NCBI GenBank assembly: GCA_963971575.1
Contig: OZ020613.1
Location: forward strand, 50,586,250-50,650,249
Length of the DNA stretch: 64,000 nucleotides
Source: Liopterus haemorrhoidalis
Taxonomy: Eukaryota; Arthropoda; Insecta; Coleoptera; Dytiscidae
Reading direction: 5' to 3'
Below the pieces are notes generated by a model. The model ran no database searches, had not been told where the DNA came from, and worked only from the letters and a program-made list of their open reading frames with translations. The translations under genes were made by a program, and so were the position numbers. This document shows, piece after piece, positions 53,690-63,960 of the stretch (position 1 is the first letter of the stretch; each line of letters begins with the position of its first letter).

Positions 53690-54948
53690 TTAATTGTGGA
53701 GTGACTTACCGAGGGGCGCGACAGGGAGACGGGGTCCTGTGTCCTTGATTGTGTTGTCCTTTGTGGTTGAGGTCCTGGGATAATGGGCTGCGGGTTGTCC
53801 TGCTGGATTTGGTGTTGTTGACGGAACTGCTGGAGCTGCCCGGCCTGTTCTCTTGATGCCCATGGTGATTGGCATTGTCGTCCTCGCGTTCGGATTGATG
53901 GTCTTCCTCACGATCTGGGGTTGTCTTCTCATTCTGTTGTTTTCTCTCCTGGTTTCCAAGCGGTCCAGGTGATCCAGGTATGACGGGCAGGTTTTGTCGC
54001 TGGCTGTGTGGTCGCCGTGGCAGTTAATGCACTTCAGCTTGTCCTTATTTTCCATAGTGCACGATCGGGAGTCATGACACTCTGCGCAATAGTTGCATCT
54101 TGGTGAATCGTGACAGAAGCGAGCGGCGTGCCCGAACTGTTGACAGTTGAAGCACTGTGTGCATCTTCTGTTATTGACGTATCTTTCCCAACGTATTTTA
54201 CAATGACAGAGAACGTTTATTTTCTTAATGGCTGCCCTGTCTTCGTCTGCACCGAACTTGACAAGGTACATCGGGTAGAAATGCGGTGGATCAGCGTGAC
54301 ACTGACTGGATGCTGATTGTTTATCGCGAGATCGTCCACGATCTCTTGAACATCAATGTGTGGTAGGCCTTTTAACATAAGGCTGTACAAGTTGTCAGCG
54401 TCATATGTATGGAATTTGATTTTTGCTTTTATCATCTCGTTGACGACCACCTTGTGCGTCTCAACGTTCTCTATGGCTATAGAGAACGAGTTCGGCGTGT
54501 AGCCGCACTTAAATTGGTCGCCGCAAATTGATTTTATATATTTAATAAGGTTTCCATAATGGCTCGCCCTACCGTGAATGACGATGGGTGGCGGTTTCCT
54601 TGGTGTCTTGGCTGCCGACGTGGGCTGCGCTGTCCTGTTGTCCTTTGTCTGCTCGGTCCTGCTGGAGGAAGGCTGGGCGGTCCTGTTGTCTTCGGGTTGG
54701 TTGGTCCTGGTGTCCTGGAGCTGCGTGGTTCTGCTCTTCCGGCGCGTGGTCCTGTTGTCAGATCTCCACGTGACCTGGGTTAGTGGAGTAGTCCTCGGGT
54801 CTTCGTCAAACGTAAAAGCTTGTCGCAAAGCAGAGAACCTATTGCTGGTCTCCACATTTGCGACAGCCTCGACATCTTCTTCTGTATCACGTGATAATTT
54901 GAGACGTTTCGCATCTTCGCGTGTCTCATCACGCATCGTGACGTCCAT
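53690..54948 (-). pseudogene. Jockey ORF1 (gag-like), one frameshift
   Basis: The 54948-54217 frame has an acidic/basic N-terminus, a Gln/Thr-rich repeat of the type TRTNQPEDNRTAQP, and a folded region with IVIHGRASHYGNLIKYIK. After a shift near 54240-54270 the second frame has KINVLCHCKIRWERY and three zinc knuckles (CFNCQQFGHAARFC, CNYCAECHDSRSC, CINCHGDHTASDKTC), then a basic Pro-rich tail ending at 53690. It is an RNA-binding partner of ORF2. Confidence 0.85.
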
Positions 54949-55072
54949 AGCTAGGCAGCTAACGTGTTAGACTGCCTTGCTACTTTCACTTTATCACCAA
55001 CTTCACAAGTATATATTTGTTGTGTACACGTCTGAACTGAAGCTCGTCTGAATACTGAATGGATGACCAAAT
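54949..55072 (-). promoter_or_regulatory. Jockey 5' UTR with internal promoter
   Basis: On the minus strand CCATTCAGT (initiator-like, A at 55060) is followed by AGACGTG at exactly +28 to +34 (55033-55027). This is the downstream promoter element position known for Drosophila Jockey-type LINEs. The element border by target duplication is 12 bp further upstream, so the start may vary. Confidence 0.6.
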
Positions 55073-55337
55073 ACTGAAGAATGATCGCAAATCACTCTTC
55101 TTTTAAACTATTTTGGGTGGTTGATAGGGAAAGGGAAAGTGCAATGATTGGTTGGCAAAAAGATGGTAGTGGCAGCGGAATGCGCAGATCAAAGTGCGCA
55201 ATTCGCGGTGTAAACCGCGAATTACGCGGAATAATGTTGATCTGCGGGTCTCAATCGATGGCGCGAATCATGTCGATTCCAACGATAGGTGATAGTGTGG
55301 GGTGGGAGACACCCCACGCGAGATATCGCCTGCAACA
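55073..55337 (-). mobile_element. Unit D, right part (5' end of LTR)
   Basis: Matches the right end of unit B: CCAAT and TATA region, GCGCAATTCGCGGT palindromic stretch, GTGTGGGGTGGGAGACACCC hairpin and the terminal CTGCAACA. It borders piggyBac sequence with ATTT (55338-55341). Together with 45791-46480 it forms the insertion in the piggyBac transposase. Confidence 0.8.
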
Positions 55338-55341
55338 ATTT

Positions 55342-56345
55342 GTAGCCTCTTTTTATCGGCTTTTGTGGATTATACTGTTTCATACTACTTCGTCCTTTGA
55401 AACGAATCATGTTCTCATCAATGCTTATGCAACGAGTTGGTTTGTACATATTTTGGAAATTTTTATTCAATGTCGTAATCATTGGTCTCAGTTTGTACAG
55501 CTTGTCTTTATTTTCCTTGGGTATATCATGGTTATTGTTGCCATGTAGATAACGCAATATTTCTTCAAATCGATTTCTTATCATCGAGTTTGTTACTAAT
55601 GGTATTCCCAAGTCCGGTGCATGATTCCAGTATAACTTCCACGATGGGAGTTGATGATAAGCCGTGAAGAAATTTATCCCAATAAATGCCAAAATTTCAT
55701 TTTTTGTTACATTTAATATTTTTCCTCGCTGGGTTGCATACAGATTTGTTTGATAAACAATATCGTCAATCGATTTTCCTAGTAACGTTAAAAATACATC
55801 TGTTGCATTTTTACAATTATCAAAAGCACCTGGCACTGGCCCTTCATATTCACAAATTAGTGGAATGTTGGTAGTAATGTCAACTTTCTTCCATTTTATA
55901 TTGGTTTCATTTGGTGTAAGCGGCTCAGTCAATACATTTTCAGGAATAAAAGTTTCAATTTTTTTTATTTGAACGTGTATTCGCCAGCAATGTATTAGCC
56001 ACATTTGGGTTATTTTCCTTATCATCAATAATGTTTGGTAGCTCAGTCAAATCATTTTCCGCCGAGATATTGGCCAAATTATTGTTTTTTTTCTTGATCA
56101 TCAACAATACTAGATGAAGACAACGAAATTTTTCTAGATAAGATAGATGTAGATGATTTCATAAATGTTAAAGGCAAACTAGTTTCTGCTTCATCATCAG
56201 CATCATCCTCATCAAATTCTTCATCCGTTAGGACGCAGTTGTCTATGGATAAATCTTCCTCTAGCACCATTTGATCACATACCTCTTGCAATTCCAATTC
56301 CGTTAGAGGTTGTTTGGAATACCACTTCAATTTTTGCTCCTCCGT
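55342..56345 (-). pseudogene. piggyBac transposase, N-terminal half
   Basis: 56345-56079 has the acidic N-terminal region (LTDEEFDEDDADDEAE) and an upstream AG that suggests an acceptor. After a frame change, 56028-55345 has FDNCKNATDVFLTLLG, AFIGINFFTAYHQLPSW, RYLHGNNNHDIPKENKDK, CISIDENMIRFKGRSSMKQY (first catalytic Asp) and PIKRGYKL at the insertion point. The remainder is at 45784-44867. Confidence 0.85.
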
Positions 56346-57178
56346 TACTGAGGGTACTTTCTAGTCCAGAAAAGAAACGAACGTTTTTTAGTAAACTATA
56401 TAAAAATAAATATCTATTTTTAAGTATTAATTAATATATCAAAAAGTAAGGTAATTCTATTTGTTGCACATTTAGTACACAAAATACAAACAAAAAAGAA
56501 TGTTTAAACTAACCTGCTAATGAAACGATGCGAACATGCGCACGCTTGTAACGCAACTGCAATAGTGAACAAGCGCTTAGATCTCGCAGCATGTAGGTTG
56601 GCTCTTACCAACTAATTTTTACAAACACCATAAATATAATACTCTGTAACTAGACGTAGGAAGTGGAAAAAAAGGGAAGCATTGACGGGTTGATATTTGT
56701 ATAGTTTAATAAAATAATAAGTATATTTTGACAGAGTATATTATTTGTTACATTGCACAAAATTGGAAAATAGGTAATTTACTAACAAATTCTTGTAATA
56801 TTATATTTTTAGTATACCAAGTAGTGTTTAGAAATCAGAAATTTTCTTGGTGAATATTAAATTGAAGAATAAAGTAAAAACTTAGCAATACATTTTTTGA
56901 ATTAAATCGCGCATAATTAAACAAGTTGTTTGAATAAAAAATAAGTAAAACAGAAAGTAATTATATTATTTAAGGCTCGTTTTTTATTTACAAAGCCTTA
57001 TTTATATCAATATTTGATGAAAATAATCAGAAAATAACGACAGATTAGATTTAAGAAAAAAAAAAAAAAAATAATAATAATTTCCGGAAAATTTTACATC
57101 TGAGTATTGTCATAAAATAAAGAAATATTTTTAATGCAAAATTAAAATTAAAATGAATTATAATAATACATATATAAA
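56346..57178. other. AT-rich DNA at the piggyBac/MULE border
   Basis: Up to about 56555 this is piggyBac 5' sequence; beyond that it is the MULE's end region. No gene is supported. Confidence 0.4.
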
Positions 57179-57295
57179 CAGCCTGATCCAAGAAATTGGA
57201 TAACTTTTTTATTATAAATTTTGCGAAAAAAAGTAACGCTTCAAAAAAAGTCCTGCTTTGTCTCAAACCCCCAAAAATGTTATCAATTTTATTAT

Positions 57296-58135
57296 ATTTG
57301 ATATTGCAGTTGGATGGGCCCCCCTCACATTTTTCACTTCCTGTAAGACAGTGGTTAAATGTTTATTTTCCACAAAAATGGATTGGATGGTCTTCTAATA
57401 ATAGACCGGGAGCTCATGACATTTTTGGTTTCCGATTTCATACAGCATGCCTTTTGGAGGAGAGAATATTTACCCTGTGACAACATAAAAGGGATGGTAC
57501 TAAACCCCTGCACGCTTTCCGGTCATAGGGAAAATTGCATTTCCACTTGCACAACATTTTTGTGTTTTTCTCTGATTTAATATTGCTTGCCCTTTTGTCA
57601 AAAGAAAGTTATAACAAATTTAAAGTCTTTTAATTATAGGCATGGTGTATGAAAACGCGGAAAATCATATTTTTTTATTACAAGATCACATGACCGTTTG
57701 AGCCCTTTGGGACCCTCCGAATCGCATCCATATATTTAAAAGACTTTAAATTTGTTATAACTTTCTTTTGACAAAAGGGCAAGCAATATTAAATCAGAGA
57801 AAAGCACAAAAATGTTGTGTTTAAGTGGAAATGCAATTTTCCCTATGACCGGAAAGCGTGCAGGGGTTTAGTACCATCCCTTTTTTGTTGTCACAGGGTA
57901 AATATTCTCTCCTCCAAAAGGCATGCTGTATGAAATCGGAGACCAAAAACTGTCATGAGCTCCCGGTCTATAATGATTTGGCAATAAAACACTGGCCGGG
58001 GTGAACGGGGTGTTCCCTCGATCTGACTCCGTTGGGTTACTTCTTATGGGGTTATTTAAAGAATAAGATGTATGTAAAACTAACACAAAATCAACAAGAA
58101 TTGATTCAAAGAATAAGGAAAGACTGATCAAAATC
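57296..58135 (+). pseudogene. Tc1/IS630-type transposase fragment
   Basis: LDGPPSHFSLPVRQWLN followed by VYFPQKWIG matches the second-Asp region of IS630/Tc1-type insect transposases. After the foldback insertion the frame continues SLDLTPLGYFLWGYLKNKMY (the third acidic/Pro region, 58010-58080). The N-terminal helix-turn-helix and first catalytic region are missing. Confidence 0.65.
57402..57970. mobile_element. Foldback/palindromic element, 569 bp
   Basis: Two arms of about 235 bp (57402-57637 and 57735-57970) are near-perfect inverted copies, starting TAGACCGGGAGCTCATGACA and separated by a loop of about 100 bp. TAA abuts both borders (57399-57401 and 57971-57973). Taking it out with one TAA rejoins the transposase frame (WSSND...), which supports insertion. 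Confidence 0.75.
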
Positions 58136-58316
58136 CAGCAGAAATGGTTATAAATTTAATAATTTAATTTACAATTTAATAATTTCATAACGTTTTTGGA
58201 GGTTTGAGACAAAGCAGGAGTTTTTTTGATGATAGAGTTTTTTAGTAAAATTGATAGTAAAAAAAGTTTTCCATTTGTATCCAATTTTTTTGGATCACGC
58301 TGTATATATATATTTG

Positions 58317-61005
58317 TTAAACTATTGGCAATAACGTCATGGAAATTATTTCTTTTTTGTTGGGCTTGGAATTTTTTTTACGTTGATTAGCATGATTAGC
58401 ACGTTTTTGTTTTTTTGTTGAAAATAATCGTTGTGGGACAATTTTTTTATTATGAGGAACTGTGTTATTATTGTCACAATTTTGACCATTTAAATCGATA
58501 CTCGTTCCTAAAGCTAGCTTGGTAGCTTCCAAACTTGTCTTCATTGCTTTTAAATGTTTTTTGGCAATTAATAATTCTTCAGTAGTTGTTGTATTTTCAA
58601 GTAGGTTGTTGTATTCTGTTTTTAAATACTCAATTTCTGAACCGAGTTTATTTGAATTTTGTATAGATTTATTTTTTGCAATTTCGGTTATTAATGATCG
58701 TTTCTCATTATATAAATAAGTTTATTCAGTAAATAATTAAAATACATAAAATTACATGGTTAGCACACAGCACCCGTTACAAAAGTAACATAATCTGTAT
58801 TTGGATATGTTGTTGTATGATTGGTTATCAGATATTTGAGTAATATTCTTTAATTCTAGGAAAAATAGGAATTCGTTTCTCATTTGATTCATTATAAATT
58901 ATAGGATTATTTTCAAAAATCATTTCTTCACAATTCTTATTAAGTACTCTGCACAATAAGTGAATGTGTTTACACATGGTCCATTGTACACTATTATCGA
59001 TACATGTGCAAATAAAATTATGTATGCATCTGTTACATTCATCGCATCGTAAATTACATTTGCATTCTTAAATATTTTCTTTAACTGAATAAATATCTGT
59101 ACAGTTACTAGAACGCACACACCATCCATTTCCATCTTCCACTATGAAATTATTACTCATTTGCAAACTAATTTTATGACGTTTTCTAAGATCAGATAAT
59201 TTTTTTGTTATTTTACCTTTATGCAATGTAATAATCTTATCATATAACCTGTCTCGAACAAAATTCATCAGAACTTGAAGCATTTTGTCAAGCTTTTTAC
59301 TTTTTTTGCCATTGAAATACACATATTTAAGGGTTCTATGCATTCTTTCTAAATGCATATTAGTGTTAAAGCCGCAATGTATTCTGTAGCAATATGCCCA
59401 TAATTCCACGTTATTACAATAATGATTTTTGAAATATTTTCCAAACTCTAAGGTGTTTGGATCTTGCAACATATTTTTTATGGCTTGTTCGATCATTATT
59501 TTAAACGCTTGTTCGTCAGTTTCTTCTAATAAAGTACGTATAATTTTATACATTTCAATTTTCTTTTCCTTAGAATTAATTTTATTTAAATTTTTTCGCC
59601 AAGCATGGTCGACATGCCAGGAACAATATAAGCGCCTTTTAGGTCTAGCCATTACTTTAATAAACGCATTATAAAATGAATCTGCCATGTCCGACATAAA
59701 AACATTTGGAGACAACTCTTCAGACTTTTCTTTAACAGCAGTAAAAGAAATCTGTAATACTTCTGTGTCGCAGCGGTTACTAATTAAAAAAGCGCAAGGA
59801 AATCCTTGGCGTAAATCATCCAGAGTTAATAATGTTATCAACTCAAAATTATATTGATTTAATCCATGGGTTCCATCTACACAGATTACATCAGTACCGT
59901 ATTTTTTTAATATTTCAGCTTGAGCATCGTTCATTGTAATTAGAACAAAATCTTCTGATTTAAATTCAGGATGATCATTAACAGTTTGCCCTTGTTTCTT
60001 ATAAAATAAGATACAAGAATTGAATTTATGCATGTCAGCTACCCAAGCATCTACACTAACAGCATCATTGTCGTGCATTTTTGCATGGCAATTTAAATTA
60101 TAAGAATTTTCAATATTAAGTAAATCAGTTTTTGTTAGTAAATGTAATCTTTTTATTTGAGAATCTGTTGTTAATGATTCTCGGACTTCATCCAAAATAC
60201 TGTCAAAAGGAATTTTTGCAGCAATTTTGACAGCTAAAGCCTCCCGCTCTGCAGTCGTCAAACTTAAATGGCCCAAGTCTTTTCTATGACCTACATGTGT
60301 TATAATATATTTTACATTAAAAACATTTTCTTTGATGCTAACACGTATTGAAGCTGGACATGTTGCATTTATTTTATTTGTTCCCTGGGTCTTAATATGT
60401 CTTAATCCCGTGCTATTTGATTGGAAATATCCAGATCGATGACAAATATAGACTATAAATTTAGTAGCTCTTTTACGTTGACAACCACTTCTTTGGATAA
60501 ACTTAGAATTAGTATCCTTTTCAACAGATTTCTTTCATAAAAAGAATTATTCTCTTGACAAAAATACTAAACTTTGTGTTTCAATAATTAAATTATGAAC
60601 ATTTTCAAAGTGTTCAAATAGTTTAGGATTTTTAATGAATTTATCTTTACATAGTGGACATGTATATAGATTATTAAAATTAGTTATTTTGATATTCTCA
60701 GCATTATGCATTTTACGTTCATGTAAACTTAAAAATCTTTTAGTGTTGTATTGTTTATCACAAAATAAACATTTATATTTTTTTGTCAGTGCAGAATCAG
60801 CATTTTTTAATTCTGTTGGGTGTATATTTTTTATATGCCTTTGTAAATTTTTGAAATAATCATATTTTTTGGGACATAACTGACATTTAAAATTATTTTT
60901 CTCCATTGCACACAATAAAATGAAACTGTAAAAATAGGTTAATTTCAATTTAGCATTACAGTTTATACAAATTTCGGAAATACCTTTGAATATGTTGAAC
61001 CACAC
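58317..61005 (-). pseudogene. MULE transposase with C2H2 fingers and SWIM motif
   Basis: The N-terminal exon (about 60905-60547) has three C2H2 fingers (CQLCPKKYDYFKNLQRHIKNIH, CLFCDKQY...H, CPLCKDKF...H; each span seen as spaced Cys/His). Two in-frame stops follow near 60530-60545. The core (60276-59068) has ICVDGTHGLNQYN (Asp), NVFMSDMADSFYNAF (Asp), CSWHVDHAWRKN and MHLERMHRTLKY (Glu region). A stop at 59068 precedes a CxCx...CxH SWIM finger (CTCIDNSVQWTMCKHIH) at about 59010-58960. A basic coiled-coil-like tail ends near 58317. It is a cut-and-paste transposase; the long core is intact but the gene is broken. Confidence 0.75.
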
Positions 61006-61474
61006 TTCACATTTGAATAGTATTAAAGTTTGATGATAAATATTTATATGTATATAACCATAAAACCTCGAAAATCACAATTATATTAACAAATATTTGT
61101 GTATATTGCCGCTCTGTGGCCGCTCAATTGCCGCCTTACTTCTTATTGGCTAGAGCGAATCGACATGCTGCGCGGTCTAAGCGCTTGTCAATAGTGAGAC
61201 ACTCGTTACTCCCAGAATGACGACGCACTATGTAAAATGGAGGGGATTGAATACTCTAACGTACCGTCAGGCGCGGAGGCAAATCGAATGCCATTATTTA
61301 AAGTTACAAGAAAAAATATGCGGTTGACTTAAAAGTACCGTCAGGCAATAAAGGGTTAAGCATTGTTCAAAGGAGATGCTAGTGTTCAAGTTAGTTCTAG
61401 GTTGGAAGGCATGAAACGGGCGTTGAGTAAAAATAAAAAACAAAAAGCGTTATGTTTCATGTTATTTATTTTAT

Positions 61475-61707
61475 TCAATCGAAATAATTTCCATCAGCAT
61501 CTACAACTTTCTGCCAACGATTGGGCAAGTCATTTATGCCCTTTTGAAAAAAGTCTTCGTTTTTAGAATTAATAAACAATTTGAAGTCTTTTATTACATC
61601 GCCTTTGTAATATTTTTTTCTCTTAAAAATAACTCGGGTGAATATGGGGGATGTGGCAAAACTTCATATTGGAGAGAGGCTAATTTGTCAACAGTGATTG
61701 CAGCTCT
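61475..61707 (-). pseudogene. mariner transposase C-terminal fragment
   Basis: On the minus strand the sequence reads TRAAITVDKLASLQYEVL then PHPPYSPE, the classic mariner DD(34)D region near the third Asp, followed by a frame change and a terminal GRKLLMLMEIISIE-like segment with a stop at 61475. The upstream part is missing: unit C begins at its broken edge. Confidence 0.65.
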
Positions 61708-62002
61708 TGTTGCAGGAGGTAATGTCCCTCGGTCGAAGACCTCAGGCCACTATCCCTGAACACAATACCCAGGCTAGCTCACGAGCTGGGTCGTAGAATT
61801 TCCTCTGGACCTGAAGGGTCACGATCACTAAGCTCCTGAAAAAGAACGTGAATTTCCCCAAGGTGTTGAAAAGAGACACAACCAATAACATTAATCTTTT
61901 ATTATAAAAATGAAATTGAAGAGGAATTGATACAAGTGATTAAAGACAGACATATGATACAAATAAAGTATTTGAATAAACATTGTAGAGAACAAAGATG
62001 GC

Positions 62003-63288
62003 TCAGAAGTCCAGACGTTTCTTTGTGATGTAATTCCGCGTCTTGAGAATTGGACTTCTGACCGGGTGAAAATCAGGGGTAACAGGGAAAGAGGGGGTGA
62101 GGATCGGAGAGAGAGAGAAAGAAGTCGTTGGCGTCGGTGTACGGGCTGGTGACCGTTGTCGTACTGGTGGTGGTGACGCCGTTATTGGGCCAAACAACTC
62201 TAGCACTCGCCTTTCTGGCGAGGTATCGGCCGTTGATGAGTGGCTAACGGGGTTCTTTCTTTGCTTCGGAGTAGAAGGCGGCGTCTCCGGGCCGAAAAGC
62301 TCTTCGCAGCGAGCCCTCACAAGCCTCGCTATCTCGGTGGCGGCGGGGCGGCTCTTGGGAGGCGGCGGGGCGGCTCTTGGGAGGCGGCGGGGCGGCTCTT
62401 GGGAGGCGGCGGCGACACCCTTTTGACTGAGGCTGCTGTGCACAGACCGATGAGGGGGCCTTGCACAGGTCGGATATGGGTTCTAGCCTTCCTTTTGGCA
62501 GCGGGGGCGGTGGAAGGCCTAACGGAAGGCGGAGGCGGCGAAATTAATATCGCCCTCCTTCTTGAGCCAGCGCGTTGACTAGTTTGAGCCCCAACATGCC
62601 CTTTTGGCTTGGGGGCGGCAGAGACCGGAGCTGGGGGCGGCAGTACGTTCTGGTCAGCTACGGCTGGGGACAACCCAGGATGATGCCCCGTTGACGACGG
62701 AGGGAACCCTGGAGCTGCTGGAACGTCTGTCGGTGACCTCGGAGGCGGTGGCAGGACCGTGAGGGCAGCCACGGACTCAGGACCGTCTCTACAAATGTTT
62801 TCCACCCGGGGGCGGCAACTGATTCTGGGGGCGGCAGTTGTCTGGACCGGGGGCGGCGATGTCAAGGAGGCGGCTGATGCCTTCTTGACGGTGGGAGCAT
62901 GAATTATGGCCCTCTGGGTGCCGTTCCTATGAGCGGGGGCGGCTGTTGTGGGCAGCAAGCGCCTCGGTGATGGTGGCGGCGTTAGCGGGGTGAAACTCCG
63001 GGCTCTCGGGTCTCCCTTGAGTAATAGATGTCGTTGTAAAGCCCGCGGGATTGCGGCATAGGGCTTCGACACATCAATAGGTATTAGGCGGCGGCGACGA
63101 AGGAACGCTTGACGGGCGTTGTACTTCTCCCTCGAAGTCTTCCCTCTACGACCAGCCAGGATGTTGCCGTTGTCCGTTAGTATTGACGTTGTGAATATTA
63201 GCAGGAGGCGGGAACACCTGCCTGGCAGCGAGTGTGGGGGCGGTAGTAATAAGCGCCCGCCACGTAGCGAGAGCCGTCGAAGATACAA
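62003..63288 (-). pseudogene. Unit C embedded ORF, Pro/Arg-rich
   Basis: 63288-62329 is open in one frame and contains NARQAFLRRRRLIPIDVSKP + YAAIPRALQ and GDPRARSF, matching the conserved block in units B and D. A second frame (62443-62003) contains CEELFGPETP, TTSFSLSPIL and the KKRLDF end, matching the C-terminus of A and B. Tandem repeats at 62340-62410 cause overlap of the two frames. No known family was recognised. Confidence 0.55.
62332..62412. repeat. GC-rich tandem repeat in unit C
   Basis: Just over three copies of a 22-bp unit, CGGCGGGGCGGCTCTTGGGA plus GG. It encodes a PPRRLPRAAP-like peptide repeat on the minus strand. The motif GGGGGCGGC is also scattered through 62600-62950. 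Confidence 0.85.
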
Positions 63289-63490
63289 GCGCCGCCTAGT
63301 AGCGAAGCCGTCGGAGAGTACTAGCGCTTGCCAAGTAGCGAGAGCCGTCGCAGTTTTCTAGCGCCGCCTTGAAGCGATGCCGTGGTCGGCAAGAAGCGAA
63401 TAAATCGTCGGTAAGATCACTGTGGAGATACTTCAACTTTGCCAAGAAGCGAAGTTGATTGTTCAGCTGCCTAGAAGCGACCGTGCCTAG

Positions 63491-63519
63491 CTTGTCTTGT
63501 CTTGTCTTGTCTTGTCCTG
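63491..63519. repeat. (CTTGT)n repeat
   Basis: Five CTTGT units followed by CCTGT, near the 5' end of unit C. Confidence 0.9.
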
Positions 63520-63575
63520 TGGTGGTGTACCGGGCTAAAAGCCCTCAACACGTGTCTATTTGGATGAACATGGAG

Positions 63576-63623
63576 TTCGAAATTTGAGGTAGACCTGCTC
63601 ATCAGGCCTACCTCAAATTCGAA
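63576..63623. repeat. Hairpin in a LINE 3' UTR
   Basis: TTCGAAATTTGAGGTAG and CTACCTCAAATTCGAA can form a stem of 16 bp with one bulged base and a loop of 15 nt. It lies about 95 bp past the stop of the Jockey-type ORF2 fragment (63718). Confidence 0.8.
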
Positions 63624-63717
63624 AAATAACAGTTTGAGAAAAAACTCATAAGAGGTAGAAACTCATGTTATAGATCGAAAAAGATAAGGGAGAAAAGATA
63701 AAAAGAGAGAGAGTGGA

Positions 63718-63960
63718 TTAGCCATCTAGTAGGAAGGAGCGCGGTCTGCGATACTTCCATACTTCGGCTGGGTCATAGTCGACAGAGGCGGCTATGGTGG
63801 GGTTAGAGTGGACCTCTGCCGTTGCAAAAAACTTCTCGGCGCTAGCGCGGATGAAGTCAGCAATGGTGGGTACTCCTAGATCGGATCTGATGTCCGCGTT
63901 ACGAATGAACCAGTCAGCGCTTGCGGCCTGACGTAGGCACTTGTTGTGGAAGACCTGCAA
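63718..63960 (-). pseudogene. Jockey-type LINE ORF2, C-terminal end (partial)
   Basis: The frame has MQVFHNKCLRQAASADWF, NADIRSDLGVPTIADFI, and a YRRPRSFLLDG end. This is the conserved C-terminal pattern of Jockey-type RTs (LQ..QNK.LR....W, LG.P.I). It runs to the window's edge, so the rest lies outside. It differs from the 49253-55072 element. Confidence 0.7.

Larger units (their letters stand above)
46481..55072 (-). mobile_element. Jockey-type LINE with two insertions
   Basis: ACTGAAGAATGAT at 46468-46480 and 55073-55085 is a 13-bp target duplication within unit D. The 5' end is at 55072, ORF1 is 54948-53690, ORF2 is 53615-49253, and the 3' UTR runs to 46481. I-type LINE copy 3 (46695-48830) interrupts the 3' UTR and solo LTR unit B (50207-52109) interrupts the RT. 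RNase H is absent, as in the Jockey clade. No poly(A) tail is evident. Confidence 0.8.
57179..58302 (+). mobile_element. Tc1/IS630-type element with degraded transposase
   Basis: The ends CAGCCTGATCCAAGAAATTG and (complement) CAGCGTGATCCAAAAAAATT are inverted repeats with further similarity inward (ACTTTTTT). TA follows the right end, but the left base pair is AA, probably mutated. It carries the C-terminal part of a transposase interrupted by a foldback element. Confidence 0.65.
56555..61205 (-). mobile_element. Mutator-like element (MULE)
   Basis: Imperfect inverted repeats of about 55 bp (56557-56612 and about 61148-61203) share CAAGCGCTTAGA and CGCAGCATGT in mirrored order. They enclose a transposase gene with MULE motifs (61005-58317) and a Tc1/IS630-type insertion (57179-58302). 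It lies upstream of the piggyBac transposase, within the piggyBac ends. No clear 8-10-bp target duplication was found, so the borders are approximate. Confidence 0.55.
44517..61355 (-). mobile_element. piggyBac-type element carrying nested insertions
   Basis: TTAA at 44513-44516 and 61356-61359 abuts ends beginning CCCTTTAAGGCCC and (complement) CCCTTTATTGCC. A subterminal GTACCGTCAGG motif occurs near the left end (44671) and twice near the right end (61262, 61335). The transposase is on the minus strand, split into 56345-55342 and 45784-44867. An LTR insertion with further elements (45791-55337) and a MULE (about 56555-61205) account for most of its 16.8 kb. Confidence 0.75.
61708..63550 (-). 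mobile_element. LTR-like unit C (1843 bp), diverged relative of A, B and D
   Basis: TGTTGAGGGC...CCTGCAACA on the minus strand, with the same order of parts as unit B (leader, Pro-rich ORF, AATAAA at 61898-61903, a TAGCTCA...GCTGGG block). The flanks differ (AGAG against CACG in the reading direction), so no target duplication exists. It may be a product of recombination or rearrangement. The leader has many copies of CGCTTCTTGGCA/TAGCGAGAGCCGTCG-type motifs. Confidence 0.55.

Noticed and set aside
54578..54970. Plus-strand Leu/Val-rich ORF resembling a membrane protein
   Set aside because: Antisense shadow of the Jockey ORF1 Gln/Thr/Arg-rich repeat; no independent support.
57868..58131. Minus-strand 87-codon ORF
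   Set aside because: Lies across the foldback border and is antisense to the Tc1/IS630 fragment.
62329..63288. Host proline-rich or collagen-like gene
   Set aside because: Its conserved block and C-terminus match the ORFs of LTR-like units A, B and D, and much of its length is GC-rich repeat.
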